Of a stretch of DNA of 64,000 bases, positions 1-9,338 are shown in pieces. Both the position numbers and the translations under genes were made by a program. This DNA is from Arcobacter roscoffensis (GTDB lineage: Bacteria > Campylobacterota > Campylobacteria > Campylobacterales > Arcobacteraceae), in the NCBI RefSeq assembly GCF_024267655.1, contig NZ_CP100595.1:1550001-1614000 (forward strand), read 5' to 3'. The number at the start of each line of letters is the position of its first letter. The stretch's first letter is position 1. The notes under the pieces are model-generated. The model was given only the letters and a program-made list of their open reading frames with translations. It was not told where the DNA came from and did not search any database.

Positions 1-1196
1 AATGATAAAGGCAATTCTATTGTGAAAACAGCTCCTTCAAATTTTTCATTATTATACTCATATCTGCTATTTTTTACTTTTACTTTTCCACACATTGAAT
101 CATGGATGATTTTATACACAATATTTAAACCTAAGCCAACTCCATGTGATTTATGTTTTGTTGTAAAATAAGGTTCAAAAACTTTATTTACAAACTCTGT
201 TTTAATACCACCTGCATTATCTTTTATAAGTATTTCAATTCTATTATTTTCAAGTTTTTTTGTTTCAATAAAAATATACTTAGGAGTGTTTAGTTTTCCT
301 AGCGCATCATTTGAATTTCTTACTATATTTACTATTGCTTGAAATAAGCTATTTGGTAAGTTTTCTAAGACTATATCATCATCTAAATTCATGATTACAT
401 CAATATTATTTTTTGATAAGATGTAATCTTCACATTCAATACATTTTCTTATAGTTTCACTTAAGTTAAAGTTTATAAGTTTTTCTTTGTTTGTATAATC
501 TCTAAATGATTCAATAGTATTTGATAGATCTTGTGTAGTTTTCATTATCATATCAATATTTTTTTTCATATCTTCTTTTTTCATAAGACCTAAATCAATA
601 TTTAAATGCATCCCAGAAGCACATGTTGATATAACTGATAGAGGCTGTCTCCATTGGTGGGCAATATTTCCTATCATCTCTCCTAGTGCAGCCATTTTAC
701 TTTGTTCAATTAGCTCAAGTTGTTGTTTTTCAATTCTTTCTTTTAATTGTATCTCTTTTTGTAAAACTTGATATAAGTCATCATTTACAGCTTGTAGTTG
801 TTTGTTTTTTATAATTACTTCTATATAAAGTTTTAGTTTATTGATAAATTGATGATTGTCTATAGGTTTTGTTAGGTAGTCAATAGCACCAATCTCAAAA
901 CCTTTTTGCTTGAATTCTTCTTCTTTAAATGCTGCTGTTAAAAATATAATAGGAATGTTTTGTGTTTTAGGATTTGATTTTAGATATTTTGCTGTATCAA
1001 AACCATCAAGTCCTGGCATTTGTATATCTAAAATAATAATATCAACATTAGTTTTATATGTGACTTTTAGTGCATCTTCTCCGCTAGAAGCTAGTAATAG
1101 GTTTATATTTTCTAGATATTCATCTATTAAATATTGTAAGGATACTCTATTTGCTTCTACATCATCAACTACTAATACTGTTATATCTTCTTTCAT
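1..1196 (-). CDS. Receiver-histidine kinase protein, 3' end cut by window
   Basis: This is a cytoplasmic receiver-histidine kinase; about 398 codons are visible and the stop lies beyond the left edge. Residues 1-125 form a receiver with the acidic pair D11-D12 and phosphoacceptor D57 in LDIQMPGLDG. A linker coiled coil leads to the kinase core with H180 in the IAHQWRQPLS H-box. An HATPase with VNIVRNSNDA, DNAGG and GVGLGLNI follows. The ATG at 1194-1196 overlaps the stop of the CheB-CheR gene as ATGA, so the two are translationally coupled. It is the third gene of an operon that starts at 6828. The architecture matches the protein at 16275-17393. It probably exchanges phosphate with the 1328-residue hybrid kinase of the operon; that link is inferred from context. 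No membrane segment is seen, so the input probably comes through the receiver. Confidence 0.9.
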   Translation of the reverse strand, partial: MKEDITVLVVDDVEANRVSLQYLIDEYLENINLLLASSGEDALKVTYKTNVDIIILDIQMPGLDGFDTAKYLKSNPKTQNIPIIFLTAAFKEEEFKQKGFEIGAIDYLTKPIDNHQFINKLKLYIEVIIKNKQLQAVNDDLYQVLQKEIQLKERIEKQQLELIEQSKMAALGEMIGNIAHQWRQPLSVISTCASGMHLNIDLGLMKKEDMKKNIDMIMKTTQDLSNTIESFRDYTNKEKLINFNLSETIRKCIECEDYILSKNNIDVIMNLDDDIVLENLPNSLFQAIVNIVRNSNDALGKLNTPKYIFIETKKLENNRIEILIKDNAGGIKTEFVNKVFEPYFTTKHKSHGVGLGLNIVYKIIHDSMCGKVKVKNSRYEYNNEKFEGAVFTIELPLS

Positions 1197-2845
1197 ATTT
1201 TCCTCTTATATATTTTATTTTTTTCATCAATTGTTACATAGTTTAAATTATTGTTTAAAGATTCACTCTCACCTAAAACTAAAAAGCCATAAGAGTCAAG
1301 AGAGTCTTTAAATAAATCAAAAATTCTGTTTTTCAAATCTTTATCAAAATAGATTAAGACATTTCTACAAAAAATTAATTGAAACTCGTTAAGTTTTGAA
1401 TCAAGGGCTAAATTGTGTTTAAAAAACAAAATTTTATCTTTGATACTTTCATCTATTTCTACAAAATCATCATGACTTATAAAGTACTTACTAAAGCTTT
1501 GATTGCCACCTGCTTGGTAATAGTGCTTTAAAAATCTTTCATAACTCTCTTTTGAATAAAGTCCATTCTTTGCATTTTCTAAAATCACATCATTTAAATC
1601 AGTTGCATAAATCAAACTTCTATCAAGTAATCCTAATTCTTTTAAGAAAATTGCAATAGAGTAGGGTTCTTCACCACTACTGCAACCTGCACACCAGATT
1701 TTTATATCTAAATAACTATCAAGTTTTGGAAGGATTTCTTCTTTTAATAATTTGAATACTTTAGGGTTTCTATAAAAAGTGGTAATATTAACAGAAATAT
1801 TTAAAAATAAATCTTTAAATACACTTTTATTATTTAAAACTATTTCTTGAAACTCTTTAAAGTTTTTAGGTTTTAAATTTGAATAAAAAAGATGTATTCT
1901 TCTTTTTATATGATTTTCATTGTATCCACTATAGTCATAGCCATATTTCTCATAAACTTTTTTTAAAAATATTTTTATATCTTTTTTATCAAAAAAATCA
2001 TCATCTATATTAAACTTAATATAATTAACAAGTTGTTCTAAATCTAAAACTTCATCATAAAGTTTAGTGGCAATTGCATTTTCAAGCATAGCTTTTGCTT
2101 CACACTCTTTTGGGTTTTCTATTAAAACTGTTGAGCCATTTTTACTCAAAGATTCTAAACTATCACTACCATCAGCCCCATATCCACAAACTAAAACAGC
2201 AAGTAGGGTGTTTTTATATTCATTTGATAATGACTCAAAACTAGTACTAATAGATGGTCTTGAAAAGTTTCGTTTTTCTTCATCTGTTAAGAAAATAAAA
2301 TTACCAGCAACTATCATATGTTTGCCAGCTGGGGCACAATAAATTGTATTTGACTCAACTTTCATATCAGATTTTGCTTCTACTACATTATAATCATTTG
2401 TATATTTTTGTAGTATCTCATTTAAATGAGTTTTCTTATCTGGTTTTTGATGCATGATAATAAAAATTGAAACTTGCGATTTTGGTAAAGCTTTTATAAT
2501 TTCTATAAATTTAGCCAAACTTCCAGCACTTCCACCGATTGCTATATATTGTAAATTTAATGTCTTGGGTTTGTCATTATATACATCTTTATATTTTAAT
2601 GTAAAACCAAGATTCATTAAATATGTTTTTAGAGTTGTTTCATTTGTAAAAATATCAATTTTATCAACTCTTTTTTTTAGTTCAATTATCAACTCTTTTG
2701 GTATCATTTGAATATTTAGAAAATTTAGTTCAATTTTTTTGCTATCACTATCAAAGTAGTTTATTAAGGTTTTTATATCCTCTTTTTTTATTTTTTGAAC
2801 TATGATTTTTAATACATCCTCATGTCTTTGTGCAACTACATTCAT
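1193..2845 (-). CDS. CheB-CheR fusion: glutamate methylesterase/methyltransferase
   Basis: This 550-residue protein fuses a CheB-type methylesterase to a CheR-type SAM-dependent methyltransferase. Residues 1-90 are a small alpha/beta region without a receiver. Residues 97-280 are the esterase, with Ser106 in GGSAGS, His132 in IIMHQ and the Asp of GYGADGS forming the expected Ser-His-Asp triad. Residues 290-550 are CheR-like, with CSSGEEPYS in the SAM loop and NVLIYFDK near the end. Adding and removing methyl groups on glutamates normally tunes chemoreceptors, but no chemoreceptor, CheA or CheW gene is in the window. Its start overlaps the stop of the giant hybrid kinase (ATGA, 2842-2845) and its stop overlaps the next gene. 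That suggests it modifies a protein of this operon. The absence of the usual CheB receiver means activity control must come from elsewhere. Confidence 0.93.
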   Translation of the reverse strand: MNVVAQRHEDVLKIIVQKIKKEDIKTLINYFDSDSKKIELNFLNIQMIPKELIIELKKRVDKIDIFTNETTLKTYLMNLGFTLKYKDVYNDKPKTLNLQYIAIGGSAGSLAKFIEIIKALPKSQVSIFIIMHQKPDKKTHLNEILQKYTNDYNVVEAKSDMKVESNTIYCAPAGKHMIVAGNFIFLTDEEKRNFSRPSISTSFESLSNEYKNTLLAVLVCGYGADGSDSLESLSKNGSTVLIENPKECEAKAMLENAIATKLYDEVLDLEQLVNYIKFNIDDDFFDKKDIKIFLKKVYEKYGYDYSGYNENHIKRRIHLFYSNLKPKNFKEFQEIVLNNKSVFKDLFLNISVNITTFYRNPKVFKLLKEEILPKLDSYLDIKIWCAGCSSGEEPYSIAIFLKELGLLDRSLIYATDLNDVILENAKNGLYSKESYERFLKHYYQAGGNQSFSKYFISHDDFVEIDESIKDKILFFKHNLALDSKLNEFQLIFCRNVLIYFDKDLKNRIFDLFKDSLDSYGFLVLGESESLNNNLNYVTIDEKNKIYKRKI

Positions 2846-5800
2846 CTATGTTTTTTAGTACTCCAAACTTTTATTAAATTTCCTAAAATATTTAAATCAA
2901 TTGGCTTTGACATATAATCATCAGCTCCAAGACTAATACATTTTTCTCTGTCTTCTTTCATGGCTTTTGCAGTTACAGCAATAATTGGGATATGTTTTAA
3001 GCTATCATCTTCTCTAATTCTCTCCATTGCTTCATAACCATCCATTACAGGCATCATAATATCCATTAAAATTAAATCAACTTTATCATTTTGCTTTAAA
3101 AATTCAATGGCTTCTTGTCCATTAAATGCTGTAAAAGTATTAGCTTCAAATTCTTTTAATGCAGCGTCTAAAACAAAAATATTTTTTATATCATCATCAA
3201 CTATTAAAATATTTGTATCTTTTAAATCTATGGCATCAAAAATTTCATTGTTTGATTCTTCCGGCTCTTCTTCTCTATGTAAAAATAGATTGATTTCATT
3301 TAAAATTCTTTCATTTGAATTTGCTGTTTTAATAATAATACTATTACTATATTCTTGAAGTTTGATTTTATCTTCATAAGAAATATCTCTTCCAGTATAA
3401 ATAATAATTGGAAGATTAGGATGATTATTTTTAATAAATTCACATACTTCATAACCACTTCCATCCATAAGTCCTAAATCAACTACAACCGTATCATAAA
3501 GCTCTTTTTTTACTTCTTCAATAGCTTGTGAAGCTGTCTTAACACCTTTTATATTTACACCCTCACCAACAAGTTCAATTAAAGCTTCTCTTTGTACTTC
3601 ATCATCTTCAACAATAAGTAAGTCTTTGATTTTTTTCTCTTGAAAAGAATCAATTGAAGAAATTACACTATTAATATCTCCATCATATACAGGTTTCTGT
3701 AAGTAACCAATTGCACCTAGTTCTAATGTTTCTTTGTTCTTATCTTTTGAAGATATAATGTGAACAGGTATATTTTTTGTATGAGCTTGAGATTTTAATT
3801 GTTTTAATACATCAATTCCATCCATATCAGGAAGAGTTAAATCTAGTAAAACCCCTTTAATATTATAGTTTTTGATTAAGTCTAAACCAGAAGCTCCATC
3901 ATAAGCAACAAGTACAAAGTTATTGTCTTTTTTAATTTCTTCATAAACAATATCAGCAAAGGCTTCATCATCATCGATAACTAAATAAGCTTCATCATTT
4001 GTATTTATAATGTTTCTATCATCATTAGCTACTTTTTTAGAATTGTTAGTTAAATCTTTTTTTGTCTTTTCATTGCTTTGAAGTTTAAAACTTCCTTCAT
4101 CTTCAAATACAGATTTTGTACTATTTACACTTTCTAAGTTAGGTAAATCAATACTAAAGTTACTTCCTTTTTCCTCTTTTGATTCTAAAGAGATATAACC
4201 ACCAAGTAGTTTTGCTAATTCTCTTGAAATAGATAAGCCAAGTCCAGTACCACCATATTGTCTACTTGTACCACCATCTGCTTGTGTAAAGGCTTTGAAT
4301 ATATCTTCTTGCTTGTTAAGAGGTATTCCAATTCCTGTATCAATTACATTAATTCTAAATTCTTGTGAAAGATCTGACGATGGCTCTATTTTTACAGTAA
4401 TAGAACCTTCTTTTGTAAATTTGAAAGCATTTGAAATAAGGTTTCTTAAAATCTGTAGGATTCTATCTTTATCATTATGTATAATGCTATTATACTCATC
4501 AATAACATTAAACTCTAAACCTTTGTCATTTGCAGTAAAGTCAAAAGTATCTTTTAAATGAGATAATAAATCTTTACTAGAGAAGTTATCTACTATCACT
4601 TCCATTTTTCCAGACTCAACTTTTGATAAATCTAAAATATCATTAATAAGTCTTAATAAATCATTTCCTGAATCAAAAATAGTTTTTGCTTTTTTAATAT
4701 CATCATTATTTAAAGATTTTTTACTATTTTTTTGAAGTAGTGATGAAAGTAGAATAATAGAGTTTAGAGGTGTTCTTAACTCATGACTCATATTTGCCAA
4801 AAATTCAGATTTGTATTTACCTGATTTTGTTAATTCATCAGCTTTTTTCTCTATTTCTTTTTTTGTTTCTTCTAGTTGTTGATTTTGAAGTTTTAAGTTT
4901 TGCTCAGAAATTTTTAGCTGTTGCTGCTGTTCTTCCATGTTGGCATTTGCTTCTTCTAATTGTTGTTGTTGCTCTTCCATATTTGCGTTTGCTTCTTCAA
5001 GTTGAACTTGTTGTTCTTCCATTTGAGCATTTGCTTCTTGAAGTTCTAATTGTTGTTTTTCTAATCTATCATTTGCAACTTTTGTATTTTCAAGTAGTTT
5101 TTGTACTTTGTTAGCTTGAATAGATGTAGCTAATGAAATACAAATAGCCTTAGTAATATTTGATAAAAACTCTAAAGTCTGTTTGTTGAATTCATTAAAT
5201 GAACCTAGTTCAATAACTCCAAATAGTTCGTCATTATAAATCAAAGGAAAAGTATAAGTGTTATATGAGGCTTGAGTTACAGTTCCAGTTGTGATTAGGT
5301 TTTCATCTTTTTTGATATTTTTAAGTAAAATGGCTTCTTTTTGAAAGGCAACTTGTCCTATTACCCCTTGTTTTAAGTCAAATGAAGTTGATAATTCATC
5401 TCTTATTACATGGGCATAACTTGCATATTGTTGAAGTTTTTGTTTATCTTCTTCATAAAAATAAAATACACCAACACCTGCATTTATATAGTTACTTATA
5501 AACTTAATAGACTCATTACTAACATCATTTACAGATTTTAAATTCATTAGTATTTGATTTAGTTGAGTTACCCCATCTTTAATCCAAGCTTCAATATCAC
5601 TTTTTTCAATATTTTCTCTTGTTTTTTCAATACCTTTGTTTACAGCATTACTCATAATACCAATTTCATCATTTGAATCACTATTAAGAAGTTTAACTTC
5701 ATGTGTCTCTTGATTTAAAAACTTGAAGAAGTTTAGTAATCCATCTTGAAAACTACTTAATGAGTTGATTATATATTTTTGAATTACTAAGTAAAGTAAA

Positions 5801-6828
5801 ATCATTATAATTAAAAAAGATACAAGTGTAATTATAATCATTGTATTTCTTAATTCATTTGGTTTTTTTAATATATCTTCTAAATTAATTTCAGAAATCA
5901 CTGCCCATCTTAATTCTTCGTCTATATCAAAGTTTGTATATGAAGATAAAACCTTATTTCCTAGGTAATCTGTAATTACTTTAGTTCCTGTATTTCCTCT
6001 TAAAGCTTCTTTTGCTGCAATTGTGTCAACTCTACCACTTTGAGGATATTTTAAAGAGTTTTCTAAAGAGTGAGTTTTAGGAGACAAAAAACTATCACTT
6101 CTCATATGTAAGTCATCACCTACAAGATAATCTTCATGTGAACTTACATAACCACTTCTATATTTCATAATAGCTTGAATATTTTCATTATCTATTTTAT
6201 AAACTAAAACTGATTTAAATTGATCCTTTATGTAAACAGGTGCTGCGATAAACATACTTGGTTCACCATTCCTAGGTTCATATGCACTCATATCATAAAA
6301 TACAACTCTTTTGTATTTTTTAACTTTTTGCCAAATTTTTGCAAGACCACTTTTTCTAAACTCACCATTTGCTAGATTTGCACCAAAATCGTTTCTTTTT
6401 CCAAAAGTATATAGAACATGCCCTGATTCAGCAGAGATTACATATACATCATCAAAAGGATATGTATCAGTATAACTTTTATAAAAAGCATCCCATTTTG
6501 GAAGTAACTCCTTTACTTTTTTATTATTTACTGGAAATTTACTATAAGGGTCTATGTCTAATTCTTCTTGAACAGCTAAAAACTCTTTTGTTAAATCTTT
6601 AGAGAAACTAGTTTTTGTTAAAAGATATATTTGTTTTTTATATAGTTTAAAAATATCTTCAAGTTGTTTAATCTTTGAATCTCTGACCGATGTTAATTGT
6701 GAATACTTTGATTCTATTAATGTTTCTTTCATTTGATTTATTGAAACAATACCAAGTGTTGAAGCTAAAATTAGAAGTGATAAACCAATAAGAATTATTA
6801 GTTTAAGTTTGATAGAAATATTTTTCAT
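2842..6828 (-). CDS. Giant hybrid histidine kinase: dCache-GAF-HisKA-HATPase-3x receiver
   Basis: This 1328-residue membrane hybrid kinase has a TM segment at about 8-26, a periplasmic double-cache-like sensor to about 330, a second TM at about 330-352 and a HAMP-like stretch. A GAF domain covers about 425-570 and a Glu/Gln-rich coiled coil about 580-670. The HisKA domain has H682 in NMSHELRTP. The HATPase shows NLISNAFKF, DTGIGIP and GGTGLGLSIS. Three receivers start near 948, 1075 and 1208. Each keeps its acidic pair and phosphoacceptor Asp (LLDLTLPDMDG, VVDLGLMDGSG, LMDIMMPVMDG). It heads the operon and overlaps the CheB-CheR gene by ATGA. Three receivers in series suggest a branched or multi-step phosphorelay. 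No Hpt domain is seen in it or nearby. The periplasmic ligand cannot be told from sequence. Confidence 0.93.
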   Translation of the reverse strand: MKNISIKLKLIILIGLSLLILASTLGIVSINQMKETLIESKYSQLTSVRDSKIKQLEDIFKLYKKQIYLLTKTSFSKDLTKEFLAVQEELDIDPYSKFPVNNKKVKELLPKWDAFYKSYTDTYPFDDVYVISAESGHVLYTFGKRNDFGANLANGEFRKSGLAKIWQKVKKYKRVVFYDMSAYEPRNGEPSMFIAAPVYIKDQFKSVLVYKIDNENIQAIMKYRSGYVSSHEDYLVGDDLHMRSDSFLSPKTHSLENSLKYPQSGRVDTIAAKEALRGNTGTKVITDYLGNKVLSSYTNFDIDEELRWAVISEINLEDILKKPNELRNTMIIITLVSFLIIMILLYLVIQKYIINSLSSFQDGLLNFFKFLNQETHEVKLLNSDSNDEIGIMSNAVNKGIEKTRENIEKSDIEAWIKDGVTQLNQILMNLKSVNDVSNESIKFISNYINAGVGVFYFYEEDKQKLQQYASYAHVIRDELSTSFDLKQGVIGQVAFQKEAILLKNIKKDENLITTGTVTQASYNTYTFPLIYNDELFGVIELGSFNEFNKQTLEFLSNITKAICISLATSIQANKVQKLLENTKVANDRLEKQQLELQEANAQMEEQQVQLEEANANMEEQQQQLEEANANMEEQQQQLKISEQNLKLQNQQLEETKKEIEKKADELTKSGKYKSEFLANMSHELRTPLNSIILLSSLLQKNSKKSLNNDDIKKAKTIFDSGNDLLRLINDILDLSKVESGKMEVIVDNFSSKDLLSHLKDTFDFTANDKGLEFNVIDEYNSIIHNDKDRILQILRNLISNAFKFTKEGSITVKIEPSSDLSQEFRINVIDTGIGIPLNKQEDIFKAFTQADGGTSRQYGGTGLGLSISRELAKLLGGYISLESKEEKGSNFSIDLPNLESVNSTKSVFEDEGSFKLQSNEKTKKDLTNNSKKVANDDRNIINTNDEAYLVIDDDEAFADIVYEEIKKDNNFVLVAYDGASGLDLIKNYNIKGVLLDLTLPDMDGIDVLKQLKSQAHTKNIPVHIISSKDKNKETLELGAIGYLQKPVYDGDINSVISSIDSFQEKKIKDLLIVEDDEVQREALIELVGEGVNIKGVKTASQAIEEVKKELYDTVVVDLGLMDGSGYEVCEFIKNNHPNLPIIIYTGRDISYEDKIKLQEYSNSIIIKTANSNERILNEINLFLHREEEPEESNNEIFDAIDLKDTNILIVDDDIKNIFVLDAALKEFEANTFTAFNGQEAIEFLKQNDKVDLILMDIMMPVMDGYEAMERIREDDSLKHIPIIAVTAKAMKEDREKCISLGADDYMSKPIDLNILGNLIKVWSTKKHR
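4912..5037 (-). repeat. Three tandem 14-residue (42-bp) repeats in kinase coiled coil
   Basis: Inside the hybrid kinase gene, three consecutive 42-bp units encode near-identical 14-residue blocks, from about residue 598 to 639. Each block has the pattern EANA-x-MEEQQ-x-QLE or a close variant. Fourteen residues are two heptads, so the repeat preserves coiled-coil phase. The DNA is also repetitive and could change copy number by slippage without shifting frame. Confidence 0.85.
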
Positions 6829-6850
6829 TAATGTAACTCTTTAATTTGTT

Positions 6851-6865
6851 ATTATAATAATTATA
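6851..6865 (-). promoter_or_regulatory. Candidate -10 elements for the hybrid kinase operon
   Basis: On the minus strand two TATAAT hexamers lie at 6851-6856 and 6860-6865, upstream of the ATG at 6828. No good -35 hexamer is seen, which is common for promoters in this phylum. The region is shared with the divergent ABC-F gene. Confidence 0.4.
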
Positions 6866-6987
6866 ACGTAAGTTAAATAATAAACTATTTGATTGGTATC
6901 AAGAGTTTATTAATATTACTTCTAAAATTATTTTTTTATAAAAATAACAAATTTTTTAGTATAAATTATCCATCAGCTTTAATTAGA

Positions 6988-6993
6988 TATAAT
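6988..6993 (+). promoter_or_regulatory. Candidate -10 (TATAAT) of the ABC-F gene
   Basis: TATAAT sits 33 bp before the ATG at 7027, and a Shine-Dalgarno-like TTGGAG at 7011-7016 follows at normal spacing. The -35 region is not recognisable. Confidence 0.5.
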
Positions 6994-7026
6994 CGCCACA
7001 TATTACAGATTTGGAGTTAATTTTAT

Positions 7027-8619
7027 ATGGTACAAGTAGTAAATTTAAAAAAAGCATTCGGAGCAAGAGTGCTTTTTCAAGACATTAATCTTAAACTAGA
7101 TACAGGGAAAAGATATGGTCTAATTGGTGCAAATGGTGCTGGTAAGACTACATTTCTTAAGATTTTAGCAGGTATTGAAGATGCAACAGAGGGTGAAGTT
7201 CAAGTTCAAAATGGTAAAAAAGTAGGAACACTAGAGCAAAATCAGTTTGCATACGAAGAGCATACATTATTTGATACAGTATTATTAGGTAATAAAAGAC
7301 TATATGATGCAATCAAAGAAAAAGAAGAGTTATATATGAGTCCTGAGTTTACTGATGAAGTAAACAACAGATTAGCAGAATTAGAAATTGTTTGTGTTGA
7401 AGAAGACCCAACATATGAATATGATGTAAAGATTACAAAAATCTTAGAAGATTTAGGTTTTCCAGCTTCTCAACAAACTGATTTAATGTCTACATTAACA
7501 GGTGGAGATAAATTTAAGGTTTTATTAGCACAAGTTTTATATCCAAAACCTGATGTTTTATTCCTAGATGAGCCTACGAATAACCTTGATATTGAAACTA
7601 TTGGATGGTTAGAAAACCAGTTACAACACCATGATGGTACTATGGTAGTTATTTCTCACGATAGACACTTTTTAAATGCAGTTTGTACTCATATCCTAGA
7701 TGTAGATTTTAAGAAAATTAGAGAATTTACAGGTACTTATGATGATTGGTACATTGCTTCAACAGTATTAGCAAAACAAGCTCAAACTGATATGAATAAA
7801 AAACAAAAAGAAAAAGAAGAACTAGAAAAATTCATTGCTAGATTCTCAGCAAATGCATCAAAAGCAAAACAAGCTACTTCAAGACAAAAACAACTTGATA
7901 AATTAGATGTTGGTACTATTGAAGTTTCTTCAAGAAGAGACCCATCTATTATCTTTAAACAAAAAAGAGAAGTTGGTAAAGAATTATTAATAGTTAAAAA
8001 TATTTCTAAATCTTATGATGGTCAAACAGTATTAAATGACATTTCATTTACAGTTGAAAAGGGTGATAAAATTGCATTAATAGGACCAAATGGTATTGGT
8101 AAAACTACTTTATGTGAAATTATTGTTCAAAATGTTGAACCTGATAGTGGTGATGTTCATTGGGGAGCAACTATTCAAAATGGTTACTTCCCTCAAAATG
8201 CCACTGATTTAATTTCAGGAGATATTACACTTTATGATTGGTTAAGATCATTTGATAGAGATGCTGATATTAATGAAATTAGAAACTGTTTAGGAAGAAT
8301 GTTATTTAATGGTCAAGAACAAGAGAAAAAAGTTCAGTCTTGTTCAGGGGGAGAAAAACATAGAATGTTCTTATCTAAAATTATGTTAGAGCAACCAAAC
8401 TTTATGGTTTTAGATGAGCCAACAAACCACTTAGACTTAGAAGCAATTATTGCTTTAGGTGAAGGTTTACTTGAGTATCCAGGTTCTGTAGTTTGTGTAT
8501 CACACGATAGGGAATTATTAGATGCATATGCAAATAGAATTATTGAGATTCAAGAAGATGGTTCGATTGTTGATTTCAAAGGAACTTATGAAGATTATAT
8601 AGAATCAAAAAAGGCTTAA
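7027..8619 (+). CDS. ABC-F family ATPase, YbiT-like
   Basis: This soluble protein has two ABC ATPase domains and no membrane segments, as in the ABC-F family of ribosome-associated translation factors. Domain 1 has Walker A GANGAGKTT near residue 37, a signature in LTGGDKF and Walker B plus switch VLFLDEPTNNLD. A charged helical linker at about 240-300 follows, then domain 2 with GPNGIGKTT, CSGGEKH and VLDEPTNHLD. The 530-residue length equals that of E. coli YbiT, the closest subfamily by overall pattern. The first signature is LTGGD rather than LSGGE, but the key Gly pair remains. It probably acts at the ribosomal E site to resolve stalls; this is family knowledge, not seen directly. It stands alone and ends at a strong bidirectional terminator. 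Confidence 0.92.
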   Translation: MVQVVNLKKAFGARVLFQDINLKLDTGKRYGLIGANGAGKTTFLKILAGIEDATEGEVQVQNGKKVGTLEQNQFAYEEHTLFDTVLLGNKRLYDAIKEKEELYMSPEFTDEVNNRLAELEIVCVEEDPTYEYDVKITKILEDLGFPASQQTDLMSTLTGGDKFKVLLAQVLYPKPDVLFLDEPTNNLDIETIGWLENQLQHHDGTMVVISHDRHFLNAVCTHILDVDFKKIREFTGTYDDWYIASTVLAKQAQTDMNKKQKEKEELEKFIARFSANASKAKQATSRQKQLDKLDVGTIEVSSRRDPSIIFKQKREVGKELLIVKNISKSYDGQTVLNDISFTVEKGDKIALIGPNGIGKTTLCEIIVQNVEPDSGDVHWGATIQNGYFPQNATDLISGDITLYDWLRSFDRDADINEIRNCLGRMLFNGQEQEKKVQSCSGGEKHRMFLSKIMLEQPNFMVLDEPTNHLDLEAIIALGEGLLEYPGSVVCVSHDRELLDAYANRIIEIQEDGSIVDFKGTYEDYIESKKA

Positions 8620-8644
8620 TGCCTTTTTCGATATTTGTATTATA

Positions 8645-8680
8645 AAAAAAGGGGATAGATTTTAATCTATCCCCTTTTTT
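8645..8680. terminator. Bidirectional intrinsic terminator
   Basis: A perfect stem pairs GGGGATAGAT (8651-8660) with ATCTATCCCC (8665-8674) around a TTTA loop. It is flanked by A6 at 8645-8650 and T6 at 8675-8680. It lies between the convergent ABC-F and thioesterase genes and reads as a rho-independent terminator on both strands. Confidence 0.95.
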
Positions 8681-8700
8681 ATTTCTTTGAATAATCAAGA

Positions 8701-9174
8701 CTATTTAGCGTGTCTTGATTCCATTCTGATTTCTCTTCTTTTAATAGCGTCGTTATATCTTCTTTTATCATCTTCAGTTTGTAAATCAAGTTTTGGTACA
8801 GGTGTTGGTTTTCCATTTTCATCTACTGAAATCATTGTAAAGTAACATACATTTGTATTTTTAATTGTATGGTCTTTAATGTCTTCTGAAATTACTTTAA
8901 TACCAATTTCCATTGATGTTCTACCTGTGTAGTTTACTGATGCATGGAAAGTAACAAGAGAACCTATTTTTATTGGATTTTTAAATAATACCATATCAAC
9001 TGATAATGTTACTGCATACATTCCTGTATATCTAGCAGCACAAGCATATGCAACATGATCAAGCATTTTTAAAATTTCACCACCATGTACATTTTTTCCA
9101 GAAAAGTTTGCTTTATCTGGAGTCATTAACATTGTCATTGTTAAAGATTTTTCTCTTTTTACTTCTTCGCTCAT
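8701..9174 (-). CDS. Acyl-CoA thioesterase, YciA/hotdog family
   Basis: This 157-residue single hotdog-fold protein is of the YciA/BACH acyl-CoA thioester hydrolase type, which releases CoA from fatty acyl-CoA in the cytoplasm. Seen directly: the conserved N-terminal block PDKANFSG followed by NVHGGEILKMLD, which carries the hotdog helix and active-site region, and the SVDMVLFKNPI and VNYTGRTSMEIG strands typical of the family. The length fits single-domain family members. The C-terminal basic tail (about 140-157) is rich in Arg and Lys. The gene stands alone and is convergent with the ABC-F gene. The exact acyl chain preference cannot be read from sequence. Confidence 0.9.
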   Translation of the reverse strand: MSEEVKREKSLTMTMLMTPDKANFSGKNVHGGEILKMLDHVAYACAARYTGMYAVTLSVDMVLFKNPIKIGSLVTFHASVNYTGRTSMEIGIKVISEDIKDHTIKNTNVCYFTMISVDENGKPTPVPKLDLQTEDDKRRYNDAIKRREIRMESRHAK

Positions 9175-9261
9175 TTGTAACCTCTATAATTAATTATTGT
9201 CAAATTTTGATTTATTATAAAATAAAAGCGTAGTATAAACATAGCAATTTCCAATTTTATG

Positions 9262-9284
9262 TATATAGTTTTTAAAACTATATA
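9262..9284. promoter_or_regulatory. 11-bp-arm palindrome between divergent genes
   Basis: TATATAGTTTT and AAAACTATATA flank a single central T, giving a perfect inverted repeat in the 276-bp intergenic space. It has no T-run placing it as a terminator for either gene, because both genes point away from it. It could be an operator or a promoter-region structure. Confidence 0.45.
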
Positions 9285-9338
9285 AAAAAGTAACATTTTT
9301 ACTCTCAAACTTTATTTTTTCTTATGTTTACGACTTAT

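Noticed and set aside
4912-5037. Short tandem DNA repeats as a CRISPR-like array
   Set aside because: The repeats are 42 bp, contiguous without spacers, and lie in frame in a kinase gene as a coiled coil.
4770-5114. Hydrophobic plus-strand frame of 114 codons
   Set aside because: It is the antisense shadow of the Glu/Gln coiled-coil repeats of the hybrid kinase; Glu/Gln codons read backwards give Leu/Phe-rich frames. No ribosome binding site.
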